NCBI GenBank assembly: GCA_030704615.1
Contig: CM060733.1
Span: 71,178,001 to 71,242,000, forward strand
Direction of reading: 5' to 3'
Origin: Takakia lepidozioides
Taxonomy: Eukaryota; Streptophyta; Takakiopsida; Takakiales; Takakiaceae
DNA length: 64,000 nt
Below are positions 53,871-64,000 of this stretch, piece after piece. The position numbers and the translations under genes were made by a program. The notes under the pieces were generated by a model. The model ran no database searches. It saw only the letters and a list, made by a program, of their open reading frames with translations, and was not told the origin of the DNA. Within the stretch, counting starts at the first letter, position 1. Each line of letters starts with the position of its first letter.

Positions 53871-54659
53871 TGGCCGGTTTTGTCGTGCACCTCACTTCGG
53901 TAAGCTCCCCTTCAAGTTATAGTTACTCGCTTTCATGCGCGCGCCTAACTCCCAACCTGGCCGCTGGGCCAACTCGGAGCTTCGGCTGCTCACCGGGACA
54001 TAATGGTCCCCCTTTTCTCCCCCACGGACCCTCCACCAATTTGGGCCTAGTGGAAATTCCCTTTGGTAGATGGCAGTCCGGAATAGCTCGTTTTCCGGCT
54101 CGCTCGCTTATTCACTAGTTTTTGGTCACCAACGGGCTTGCACCGTTCTCGGGGTTACTACTCCCTATATATACTTCTGTGACTGTCCGCGGGGGTTTCA
54201 CAAACAACCATGCCATTTTATGGCGAACCACCACAAAGACCCTCGATTCCCGGTGATGAGTCGCGGTGAGTCTTGGCCCACCCACCACGGTCCCATTGGA
54301 CTGTGATGAGTCCCAAGACTCCCCACGACTCCCACCACAAGGTCTCCGCCCCATGGTGAGTCCTATGCCACCCCCACTAAGTCCCGCTAAGCTACCACCA
54401 CCCCTTGTGGAGCCACCCCCACCGCAACCCGGTGTGCGAGGCTCCACCTAGTGAGCGCATCTGCCTCCTTGAGTGCCTTGGGCACTCAAGGGTGCTTCAG
54501 CCCCCCGTACCTATTGCTGCCACTGCCCCCACCATAGGGGCAGCCCCTCTTGCGTCCCAACCCTTTGCCCTCAAGACAAAGGGCCGCGACAGGTTTGTAA
54601 CGAAACTCCAACCATATGCTGCTTCCATATTTTCTCATAGAATCGCTATTTCTAGACAA

Positions 54660-54925
54660 CCAGCATGTAGCCCAGTGGTAATGGGTACATACCCCGTTGG
54701 ATGTGGGTTCAAACCACGGTCTAGTGTGTCATGAAGGTGTCCACCTTCCTTGCGGAAGGCAATAGCCCTTCGGGGTGAAGTGACTCCATAAGTTACGCTT
54801 CCTTCGGAAGGCGTCATACTTTTTTTTCCGCTAATTCTATCATTCACTTGTTGGGTGAGGTCAGAGATGACCTCCTCTGGCATCCTGTGTGGAGATCGCG
54901 ATAAGAAGGAGGTGTGTACGTGGAC
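54660..54925 (+). repeat. tRNA-derived SINE
   Basis: GTAGCCCAGTGGTAATGG (A box) and GTGGGTTCAAACCAC (B box, about 54703-54717) form a tRNA-like head. The body follows: GTGTCCACCTTCC, GGAAGGCAATAGCCC, GGTGAAGTGACTCC. The body is shared with 53350-53560, which supports a SINE family. Confidence 0.65.
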
Positions 54926-54929
54926 TTTG

Positions 54930-56450
54930 ACTTTGAGGTTGTTTTCACAGCCTAAACAAATACAGGAAGCCTAGCCATGTTGAACCATATGTTGGCCTCG
55001 AAAAAAAAGTGTGTCCATTTTTTATCCAAAGCCTTCTTCGGAAACAGGTTAAGGCCTTCGTGCATTGATCGTGCCTTCGTGTTGTTACAATCCTCTACCG
55101 CATTGAGATACATGTGTACAACCGGCCCCTGAACCAACTGCTTGTCCAAGGACACCTGAAGCCTCATAAGAGTTCCATTGGTTACAACTAATCGAGGCAT
55201 TTTGACGTGAACATGGAGTGTTCGGCTCGGAGGTCGTGTCGATATCCGGAGACACGAAAATGTTGCCTCCGCACTTGGCAAAGTGGACTTCCACCCGCAT
55301 AGAGGCTTTAAGGCATAAACCCACCCCATGGTTCTTCCTATTTCCCTCTCTATAGCCGAGGTTATGTAACATCCGATCCATGCGATAATGAAGCTTTATT
55401 GTATATATTGCATTCACTGCAGTCCCATTTGTTCGAGACTAATGTGTACGAAGGGCTCCATTCGTCCCTCATAATCACTCAATATTCCCTGCCATTACAG
55501 GAAAGCGGCGTACTCCATAATTGGGATATTTGTCTTTGTATAATACTTTTCAAATGCAAGCCAAATGTCAGGTAGCGACTGAACCACAAAATGATCTGAG
55601 GCAGTTTTGATTTGATAAAGTGAAAAAGTTTCGACATACACATTAGACAAAGCACCCATACCCACTCTGGACAGATGAGAGAGACAATGTACTCATGGCA
55701 ATCAAATGCCTACAATCTGTGCTGATTCCAAGAGAAAACCAAATCTTCATTGGTGCAAAATCCGGTAGACCTCTGACCCTCCATAGCTCTATGCTTCAAA
55801 TCCCACTGCTATGGGAATGTGGATATTTGCACTAGATGCCCACAACATTAAGTTCCAAGGTGCAGTTGGCGAGTACCTCCCAAATTTTTTAGAAGTGCCT
55901 CCTCAACAAAACATGTGGTCATAAGATTCCAAAATATTTTTGGGAGTTCCCCAAACAAATCAAACTTTCACTTTGTCATGCCAAATCGAACTAAATAAAA
56001 AACCCCAATATAAGATGCACTTGAACCTTGCCCTTGAACATGTTGATTGTGCATAGACCTTGGTACCATTTCCTCTTAGCATCATTTTACTCTAAACCAT
56101 GGCATTCGTAACTTGGTGCTAGATCATGATACAGGCATTGGCATGACCTGGCAAGGAGGGCTGGGAATTCTGTAATAACTCTCTGGAATTATCCTCCACC
56201 TCTGTCATTTGCCTCTCCATATACTCCTTTTAGAGCCGTGCGAGGAGCTGATGAAAAGGAAACCAAATGATGCCCACCTTTGACGGAAGAGAAAATGTAC
56301 TAAGAAGAGTTGAAATCAGCTCCTCCTTGTTGCAACCTGTCAAGCTTCCGAAGGCTTCATTATCGCAAGAGGGGAGTGAGGAAGAGGAGGTACAAGGGGG
56401 AAGTTGGAAATTCCTTCCTCCTCCCCAAGTGGGCTAAATTTAATACATTT
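54930..56450. other. No recognisable gene
   Basis: Minus-strand frames of 125 and 110 codons (55329-54952, 55417-55085) overlap each other in different frames and match nothing I know. The rest is fragmentary. Confidence 0.5.

Positions 56451-56453
<3 letters not shown>

Positions 56454-56483
<30 letters not shown>
56454..56483. repeat. Homopolymer of 30 G
   Basis: An uninterrupted run of 30 G bases followed by TAAAATGGGGGG. The length is likely uncertain in the assembly. Confidence 0.95.
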
Positions 56484-56484
<1 letters not shown>

Positions 56485-56489
56485 AAAAT

Positions 56490-58850
56490 GGGGGGCAAGT
56501 AGGCTAGTTAACCCTTAAGTTCCCAAGCCCTTTTTTGACTTTTCACCAATTTTGGGTACCCAGCTGCAGTAAATTGCCCCTAGAAACCTACCAAAAATCA
56601 TCAAGAGATTCCAGCCTTATAGCAATGGGCCCAGCTCATTTATGCATGACATACCAAAAAATGAGCCAAGTCCACCGTGGAAATTGTGAGATTATAGCGT
56701 TGGCCCGGACCTCAAATATGAGGTCCCAAAGAAAAAGTGAGAAAGAAATTGGTTTGACCAAATCAAAACCTAGCTTTATCCAATTTTGCTTGCCCCAAGA
56801 CCCACCATTTCCAAATCAATAGTGGAGTGGTTGTGACCCCACTAAATTGCAGGTCCAACTGATTTTTTCACCTATGGTTGCTATGCATGCAATTACATGG
56901 GGGTTGAAATCTCAAAATTGACAAGAGAAAATGTGCCTCCAAATGAAGTAATTTTTTTTCTACAAAATTTTTAAAAGCCAATGGTGGATGTGTGTATGTA
57001 ATGCTCACACACCACAAGGTGAAGCGTTTTTTCCAAAATTGCTAATTTTCTGCCAAAAATGGCCTTTGGAGTGCAATCTATTTTGGGCTTGTTTACTGCC
57101 ACGTCAGCGGTCAACAAGCGTAAATGAGAGATCTAAGATATTTTTTGTAGGTAGTAGCTTTTGTTTCTTTTTAATTTTGTTTTTTGCATCATACTCCAGA
57201 CAAATCCCTTGTCATTAAAGCTTCAGGAGTTGGGCCCCATCAGACTAGATCTGCAAAAATTAGGTCGAACTACAAATTCAAAGTGACCCGATTCAGGTCG
57301 CTTGGGAACTTAAGGGTCAACGAATATTAGCATGGCTAAGGTAGTGTGGCAGATTTAATAGATCTCGGCTAAATCGTGCAATGGGGCCTTATGAGGGAAA
57401 AAATTTGATACTATAAGAGGGACCCTTCATCGGACTAAACAGTCGTTAGAAAAGTGTGGGAAGTGTTGATGGGTTCAAATCCACACGGAGTGAGATGTTA
57501 GGGCAAGTGAAGGTGGTGGAGGTAATTCGGACAGTCCGACAGCTGCAGATTGCAGACTCGGAACAAACAAATGAGGGTCCCCGGAAGCGTGGAGGGGACA
57601 CGTGGCGGGGCGGGACGGATGAGACCCGGTGCCAGGGCGGGGCATGGCGACGTGCGATAGGTGCCTCCTTCCTTGCTCTGACTCTTCTCAGGGCTTTTTG
57701 GGGACGTCAGAGAGGTAGGAGAGGGGAAGGAGGACAGGGAGAAAGACGGTTTGCAGCAGTGCAACTATCTGCGCATCCGTTGTGCAGGTCTCGTAATTGG
57801 TGTTTAGGCCATGTCTCTCTCTTGCCGACTGAGCGTCCCTCTGCGCTGTTGCTCAGCCCGTGTAGGCGCCCGGTGTCTATGGTGGCTCGTTGTCGCCTGC
57901 TGTGTGGTTCTTCCTTCAGTCCTTATATACTGACGAGAAGGTCGTGGAAGTTCTAAGAGGTTTCCATGTTAGCAGGTAGCATCATGTGGAGAGTTGGAAG
58001 TCCTGACCACGTACATTGAGGCACAGGTAGGCTGCAAATGCAAGCACACTTCTCATCAATTCTAGCCGGATCATGTAGAAGCTTCTCGATCTGATTTGGA
58101 TCTGGTGTGTTTGCCGAGGACTTGGGTGCTTCACAAATGCACTGGCTCTTCTGATGAATTGTTGGAGACTGCTTTGGCGATCGATGGAAGGTTGCAGATC
58201 TGATCTTGGATGATCAGGATAGACTAGAGTTCCGGTTGTCTGTTGTATGTGATGGTGTTGTAGAGTACCTTCGTTGATGTCTTGTTCATGAGTTGGAGCC
58301 ATGTTTGTCCGTACATGGTATGAGAGAAGCACGCTCATAGTCTGCTCCATTTTACTCTGTAGTAGCCTAGCAGGGTTCGTGCTGGCTGCTATGGAGTTTT
58401 ACGGTATGAGCAAGAAAGGGGCGTTGTAGTATACACCGTATGTATCTTTGCAGAGCAGTACTGCAAGCCGATATCACGATCTCGCTTCCAGCTGTGTTGG
58501 CTAAGTGTAATCCCACGCGCGGGCTCTGTTCAAGGGAAATGTGGGGATCAATCATTTCTTTGTCAATTGTTGTATCAAATGATGTCATGGGTTCTTGACA
58601 TCTTTACCGCCGCTTTCAGGAAAGAATTTAGCTCATAGCGACCAAACTGTACGAACTCACGGAAGGATCGGGGAGCAACTTCCTAACCGTCGTGATACTT
58701 GCACTTGTGCCGTGTATTGAACAGGAATCAGACGCTCCTTCTTATTTACTTAATTTGCCGTATTGCGAGGTCGCAAGGTCATTAACAGCGTGATTTGTTG
58801 GAATTACGTCTCTGAAGCTACATATGTGCTTGTTTGCTGATGGTGGTTTT
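56490..58850. other. No coding gene; probable upstream region of the 58.9 kb gene
   Basis: The left half is A/T-rich. A G/C-rich block at 57530-57950 carries a 166-codon frame (57456-57956) of Arg/Gly-rich composition that I do not believe is coding. The end, TTTTGCAG|GATGAC at about 58853, looks like the acceptor of a 5' UTR intron of the downstream gene. Confidence 0.45.
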
Positions 58851-58926
58851 GCAGGATGACATATCATTTAGTCTTGAATTTGGAAGCAATTTAGACCTTG
58901 GATTCTGGTCAGCATAAACACGGGCG

Positions 58927-60357
58927 ATGGAGAGTTTCGCTACACCATATCCAGTGATCTTCTATGATGGGGAACAAGAACACGACAAAGGTTTTGTTGG
59001 GGTGCATTCTGTGCTCTCATTCAAGCGCTTTCAGGCTTTGATGAGTCAGAAGACCGGGATCCCTGCCAACCAACTTTCAGCAGTATTTGTTTGCAGGAGG
59101 ACATTGAAGGATACAGAAAAGCGGCAGAAGCTCCCCATAAACGAGAATACCAACTTCAATATTATCTTGAACCAGCACAACCCAAGCAGGGAGCGAGACT
59201 GCCACTTTCTTGTGTCAATAAAAAAGTCCAAAAAGGAGCGAAAGGGCACAAGGAAACGGAGCGCAGAAGCAGAGAACGCAGAGGATGATGATTCTAATTC
59301 CTCAAGAGGTGATTTATCTCCGTCAGATGAACGGCCCAAGCCTGGGAGCGGTACAGAGGAGACGTTTTCGCCAGAGGCCACATCTCCACCTGTCTTCATG
59401 CAGCGGCCTTCGTCTCCATCTGTCACTCATTTAGCCAGTGCAAATGGACAGAGAGTTGGCAGCGGATCCCCCAATGGAAAGAGTCCCTCCGCAGCATCAG
59501 ACTGTAAAGGTGAAAGAACACTGTTGAGACGTGAGGGCATGGGACAGAATGGATTTGCTAGTCCAAGGGGAGGGTGGCAGAATGGAGGAGGGGGCCTGGG
59601 TCAACGAGTAGAAGGATTTAGCGTCCCCTGTGCCGGCAAGGTGGAGTCAACTCACAACATGGCTGCTGTGCAGCAGGAGGATAGGCATAAATTGGATTCC
59701 AAGCAATGGATGCAAGAGGGCTCAGATCTTGCTAGGCAATTGGAGAAAGCCAATGGCCAGGCAGCTGCTCAGCAGCCTCACCTGCAGCATCAAGTCCCTC
59801 TTGTAGATTTATTTCTCCAGGAGAGATTCAATGATGCAGTGCCACAGGGACCTGGTGGTGTGAGAACAGCACCTGGAGTCATAAGGAACGGGCTTGTGCC
59901 ATCTGGTGTTCCTCCCATGGTCCCACGCCTACCAACATATCCCACTACACCAATTGCAAGGCCCTCTATTGCCTCTTCTGCAGCTACTGCCAATGGAAAC
60001 TTTCTTCCAAGAGTTTCAATGGTTGGCCTTGCTGGAGTGGCAGGTCAGAGTGGGGGATTGATGCTGCAGCAGGCACAGGCGCACATCTCACATTTGCAGC
60101 AACTCCAACCCCCAGTAACCATGACCCCACTGGAGCTCTCAAAGCTGAGTGGGGTGCTGCGGGGGCTTGTTGCAAGGGATAATAGAACAGAGAGCCAGAA
60201 GATCTGTAAACTGTGCTGCTTCTGCCGAGAAAGGAATATTGGGCCACCCCCATTTCATGGCTGTGTGGATGACACTATTACCACGGGATTCAGGGGTCCT
60301 TCGCCAGCAGGGCCAATAGGGAGACCTGGCAAGCGGCATGTGGAAGCTGCTGCGTAG
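58927..60357 (+). CDS. Plant-specific DUF7138-like protein
   Basis: This is the only convincing host gene: 476 codons without interruption. Residues about 7-115 form a conserved N-terminal domain (YPVIFYDGEQEHD, FKRFQALMSQKTGIPANQLS, then RERDCHFLVSIKKSKKERK), like the N-terminal domain of plant DUF7138 proteins, followed by a nuclear-localisation-like KKSKKERKGTRKR. The middle (about 120-420) is Ser/Pro/Gly/Gln-rich and probably disordered. The end (about 424-465) has CKLCCFCRERN, FHGCVDDTITTGFRGPSPAG and PIGRPGK, the small Cys/His element that closes this family. Function is unknown; a nuclear role is inference. The start is preceded by a likely 5' UTR intron acceptor at 58853. Confidence 0.75.
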   Translation: MESFATPYPVIFYDGEQEHDKGFVGVHSVLSFKRFQALMSQKTGIPANQLSAVFVCRRTLKDTEKRQKLPINENTNFNIILNQHNPSRERDCHFLVSIKKSKKERKGTRKRSAEAENAEDDDSNSSRGDLSPSDERPKPGSGTEETFSPEATSPPVFMQRPSSPSVTHLASANGQRVGSGSPNGKSPSAASDCKGERTLLRREGMGQNGFASPRGGWQNGGGGLGQRVEGFSVPCAGKVESTHNMAAVQQEDRHKLDSKQWMQEGSDLARQLEKANGQAAAQQPHLQHQVPLVDLFLQERFNDAVPQGPGGVRTAPGVIRNGLVPSGVPPMVPRLPTYPTTPIARPSIASSAATANGNFLPRVSMVGLAGVAGQSGGLMLQQAQAHISHLQQLQPPVTMTPLELSKLSGVLRGLVARDNRTESQKICKLCCFCRERNIGPPPFHGCVDDTITTGFRGPSPAGPIGRPGKRHVEAAA

Positions 60358-60801
60358 ATAGGAAAGGCAACTGTGAATATTTTGAGTGCATAGACAGTGC
60401 ACCCTGGGCTTCATTTAGAGTGTAAAGCGTTCGCGATAATGTCTGTGGGTGTGGTTTGATCTCTTCATGTTGGGCTTGTGAAGAACATTAGACAGTGCTG
60501 TAGGATATTCAACATAACTGGGAGACCAAAACTTTCAAAAAGGCATCCTTGCCACACTGTGTAACATGAACATGACGTATACGACTGGCTTCCCTCTGGT
60601 TGGGGCTTTCTCACAATTTTTCCAACCTCCCCTTTTTTCCAGTTGGTCCTTGAACCTTGATGTCTGGTTGAGGTTTGGTGACCCACTCTCAAGCCATCTA
60701 AATATCTTTTTTGTTTGTTGCTTGCTTTATCATGCATTCAGCTGGAGCATTTACTAGGTATATGCCCTACCTTTAACCTCATGACTGTCTTTCACTGCTG
60801 C

Positions 60802-60862
60802 AGCTCATGTGGGACACCTGTGGGCTGGGCCGGGATGGACTTTTGCAATGCCCAGTGTTAAG
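60802..60862 (+). other. Possible alternative terminal exon of the DUF7138-like gene
   Basis: After CTGCTGCAG (an acceptor-like site) one frame reads SCGTPVGWAGMDFCNAQC and stops. Four Cys in 18 residues look like a small metal-binding element. A donor joining it in frame to the upstream gene is not obvious, so it may be 3' UTR. Confidence 0.3.
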
Positions 60863-60899
60863 CATGTGACATTTTGAACTGTTTCCTGCCCTACTGTCT

Positions 60900-62080
60900 G
60901 TGTACACACTGTGTTCTGGTGCCAATGTCTAAAATAGTGCAGGGCTTGTGGTAATAGAAGACTGGATGGCATGTCATTTAAGGGGGTTTATTGGGTAAGG
61001 TCCCCCAAGAGTAGATTCTCGATCGTCAGGTTGGAATACATATGACTCACCAAGTGTCGGCCCTGGGCTGTATTTGTGGTCTCCGTTCTCACCAGCCAGT
61101 GGTAAATCTGTTGTGTTCCCTCAAGCTTGATGTGTTTTGTTGATTGCGGAGATTTAAAAAGTAATTGTAGAATACAACAGAAGGTTGGAACAATTTTGAC
61201 TTACTGCATTCCTGGTCAGAGTGCCTGGATTCTTATTTTGGAGCCTGATATTCTGGCATGGCATTGTGATTGCCAAATCTCTCCCAAAATTCTGTATGCC
61301 TTTACCACCATAGCCTTTTTAGATTCCAAATGCTCGGATACAGAGTACCTATAGTGTAAGTGCAAGGTGATGAGAAGAATTGGGTGTAAGACGAATTCCA
61401 GCTTACAACACTGGGTGTTCACCGATAAATTAGGTGGAGTGATTTTCACTGGATGTCAATCCTGTATGAAGATATTTGTCGATGAGATCATCTCTGAGAA
61501 TCTATCTTTCTTTGTAACATCAAATCATCCATACTTCCATTCCTTGACATAAACTACAGCTACAAGAGAAACTCGATTGGCACTGGGAGAACTAGCGCAC
61601 TTCGATACTGCCACACTCTGCCCCGGAGAACTTAGGGGCTCTTATCATAGCAAAGCCTTAATGCAGACATCCAATGTAAAAAGACTACAGAGATGTTGAC
61701 AGTAGTATGACAGGGAAAAGAGCTGAAGTCATGTAAGTACTTTCGCAATGGGAAATTGAATAGTGCCCAAGCTCCAAACTGACGGGTGGTCGAACGCACC
61801 TGTGTTTCTTTTACAGCTGCTCGAAATGGTGATACTTGACCGGAATGCGCCTGTCATAGTAATACTCGTGGGAAAGTTATATCATACAGCGGGCTTTGCT
61901 TATACCTCATCCCTCCCAGAACCCTTGGAATCCACCAATTTTTTGAGAAAATCCAGTCTTATTAGGGCCCTGCCCCACTTGCAGTTATCAGTTCCAGTTT
62001 AGGTTAGTACCAACTGAACCTCGAAACATACCCTTTAAAGTTAACAGTTTACATTTATCAATATTCCTTATGAGCGGAAC
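60900..62080. other. No recognisable gene
   Basis: Probable 3' flank of the DUF7138-like gene and A/T-rich sequence. Frames are short and on both strands, with no family signature. Confidence 0.5.
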
Positions 62081-62084
62081 GGAT

Positions 62085-62400
62085 CGAGCCGAAAATAGTG
62101 AACATGCTGAGTGAGTAGAAGGAGACGAACAGACAAGCGGAGCAGAGAGACGAATAGACAAGCGGGAGCAGGGAGACAAATAGTTAAGGGGCAAGGCGAA
62201 AGACAAGCAGGCAAGCGGCAATATGAGACGAGCAGGGAGATGAACTAGCAAGCGATAGAATAGAGACGAAAAGAGTAGGGAGAGGGAGGCAAGCGGTTGA
62301 AAGTTCAAACGAGTAGAGACGAGTAGGGAGACAAACAGGCAAGCGAGGAGTAGGAGGCAAGTGGTTGCAAATTGGGAGTTGGAGCCCGTGGTCGGGGAGG
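62085..62400. repeat. Degenerate AGACRAR...AAGCGG minisatellite
   Basis: Imperfect units such as GAGACGAACAGACAAGCGG, GAGACGAATAGACAAGCGGG and GGAGACAAACAGGCAAGCG repeat through about 300 bp. The purine-rich strand is the plus strand. It produces false Leu/Ser-rich minus-strand frames. Confidence 0.8.
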
Positions 62401-62539
62401 CAAATGGTGAGTAACTTCTGGAGACGGAGGAAACGTATGGGTTCTTGGCAAGATGTTGTCACCGATGCTATGGGGGAGCTTGCATTTTCTTCTCAGACGA
62501 ACATATGAATGTACCTGTACTCTCTTTAAGAGCTGCAGC

Positions 62540-62791
62540 TACGGCAGGAAGAGGGAGAGAAAGGGGTCGGGGCAGAGGAACGACAAACGCCCAAGGGCCA
62601 AAATTAGGATTTGGTTGAGGCTAATGGAAAACCCTAAGGGGGTTGAGTGGGAGAAGTATGAGAATGCATCCAGTAGGGGAAGGGCAGACAACAATGCGAA
62701 CCAGAAGTGGAAACTATTGGAGTCTACATGTATAAGCATGAATAGGGATGGCAAGGGATGTAATAAAAAATGGGAAAACTTGCTTAAATGA
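62540..62791 (+). pseudogene. Trihelix/Myb-like domain fragment
   Basis: The frame ending at 62791 includes WLRLMENPKGVEW, then NQKWKLLESTC and GCNKKWENLLK. The W...L...C...KKWENLL spacing recalls the last helix of plant trihelix or Myb/SANT-like DNA-binding domains. The N-terminal helices are not recognisable and the frame stops at once afterward, so it is a fragment at best. Confidence 0.3.
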
Positions 62792-63090
62792 GCTCATCTG
62801 AACAAAGAGTTGGAGTTAACTAATTTATCCAAATGGTCATACACTTTGTAGTCGGCATAGACTACAAGAATTAAGTGAAAGAAGATGGATATGGACTCAT
62901 ATTTGATTGCAAAAAAGTGGTAGTTGAAAAATGGGCTCATCTGAGCAAAGAGTTGGAGTTAACTAATTTATCCAAATGGTCATACACTTTGTAGTCGGCA
63001 CAGACTACAAGAATTAAGTGAAAGAAGATGGATATGGACTCATATTTGATTGCAAAAAAGTGGTAGTTGAAAAATGGGCTCATCTGAGTA
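62792..63090. repeat. 143-bp tandem duplication
   Basis: GCTCATCTGA starts at 62792, 62935 and 63078, giving two nearly identical 143-bp units and the start of a third. Units contain AGAGTTGGAGTTAACTAATT and ACACTTTGTAGTCGGCA. Confidence 0.9.
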
Positions 63091-63179
63091 TACCGGCGGA
63101 AGAAACGGTATACTCTGTCTCACCTTTTCGTCGCATACGAGTCCGGATCTGGATTATTGATATCTTCCGCAACACAGTC

Positions 63180-63868
63180 TCATTCACCTTGGGAATTACC
63201 CACGTCATCTGGGGGAACAAGTCGAAAACCTGCTTTTGTGAAAGAGTCAACCTCTGCCTGACTTAGGTTCGTCCCAACCATCAGAGGCCAAACGTCCGAA
63301 ATATCAGGTCTGTCCAGCACATACTGGCTAGAATCGCCACCGACACAATAGACGATGTCTGTTGGGCAGTGCCAAATCTCCATCATCTTCGGCTTCACCA
63401 GGACAGGAGGGTGGTGCCGACCAACAAACCTCGGAGCCGGAACACCCAAACTCTGGAGTGGCCTGATTTCCTGTTTGCATGGCTTCCCACTATCAGAGCG
63501 CACTGCCCAGCACTTCACCCGTGATGTGTTAGAAGTTCGTGCTATGTGCCAGCATACCGGACACAACCGACTCCAAAACTGGCTTTTTGTTTTGAACTGG
63601 AAGATCATTCTCCAAATTCTCCACGGACATGTCAGTAGTGCATGTGGACACTCTTGGTCCACCAGCACTTCACGACGCCTCGGTGTCGGAGGTTTAAGTC
63701 AGACCTCCATGAGTGAACGGGTTCCTCTTCCTGTAAGTTGCCGAGAACAATCTTCCGTTTCGTTGTGCGAGTTAGGAGATCACCCTCGAGCCCTGGATTT
63801 CGTCCATGAAGCTCAGTGCCATCTACGAAAGACCTAACCGCTTCTGCCATTTTAGCTGGATCAGACAA
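63180..63868 (-). pseudogene. MULE-like transposase fragment T4
   Basis: On the minus strand, 63868-63632 carries the linker region (AKMAEAVRSFVDGTELHGR ... LEGD, compare AKMGKVVRGIVAGTPMHTR ... LEGD in T3), and 63668-63180 carries VKCWAV ... PRFVGRHHPP, KMMEIWHCPTDIVYCVGG, VWPLMVGTNLSQAEVDSFTKAGFRLVPP. A frameshift near 63650 separates them. Homology ends at about 63190, before the SWIM finger. The catalytic part should lie beyond the right edge of the window. It is closer to T3 than to T1 and T2. Confidence 0.75.
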
Positions 63869-64000
63869 TCGCGATACAACACGGGCTAGCAGTTGTGCCC
63901 GGTCGAATCCAGAACCCTTTGCTCCACCCTTCAGATAACTGTGGTAGTCACACGATTACATAATTGCCCTCGTCAAGACGTTCCTAGTGGCTGTATAGAG

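Noticed and set aside
57456-57956. 166-codon Arg/Gly-rich ORF upstream of the DUF7138-like gene
   Set aside because: Biased composition in a GC-rich block, no domain, no splice or start context; more likely promoter/5' UTR sequence. A GGGTTCAAATCC motif near 57471 looked like a B box but has no A box.
62085-62308. 106-codon Leu/Ser-rich minus-strand ORF
   Set aside because: It is the antisense of a purine-rich minisatellite.

Overview
The window is repeat-rich nuclear DNA from a green-lineage eukaryote. The evidence is GT-AG introns with plant-like spacing, tRNA-derived SINE-like repeats, a Ty3-type retrotransposon, MULE and hAT-like transposase remnants, and one probable host gene (58927-60357) resembling the plant-specific family DUF7138. 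The ratio of one gene to about 55 kb of decayed transposons suggests a large genome. A charophyte alga such as Chara is my best guess, but no marker here settles it.

Layout. 154-4118: a frameshifted Ty3/gypsy-type element (gag, zinc knuckles, protease, start of RT) that runs into a 500-base assembly gap. 4650-12840: palindrome array plus copy A of a multi-exon gene coding for a ParB/sulfiredoxin-like domain and a permuted DNA-methyltransferase-like domain (called 'ParB-MT' here). 13183-20133: a divergent pair, ParB-MT fragment D (-) and MULE-like transposase T1 (+), around a 34-unit palindrome array. 20.4-25 kb: a palindrome-bearing satellite, CATGAGC minisatellites, and fragments of both genes. 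25071-37264: a divergent pair, transposase T2 (-) and ParB-MT copy B (+), again with palindrome arrays between them. 39129-48930: a divergent pair, transposase T3 (-) and the older ParB-MT copy C (+), with a different palindrome family between them. 49-58 kb: SINE-like repeats, an hAT fragment, one unrecognised 217-codon ORF and otherwise blank sequence. 58.9-60.9 kb: the host gene. 62-63.9 kb: minisatellite, a 143-bp tandem duplication, and the start of a fourth transposase copy, T4 (-).

The main result is that the MULE-like transposase and the ParB-MT gene occur head to head in three diverged copies, each time with an array of perfect palindromes in the shared 2.3-3.1 kb between the two starts. 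I infer one two-gene DNA transposon family: a DDE transposase with a SWIM zinc finger, and a roughly 1,490-codon second protein joining a ParB-like module to a methyltransferase-like fold. Its arrays look like parS-type or VANDAL/VANC-type binding sites. Every visible copy is broken by stops, frameshifts or deletions, so the function must be read from the shared structure. No terminal inverted repeats were found, so exact element ends are not known.
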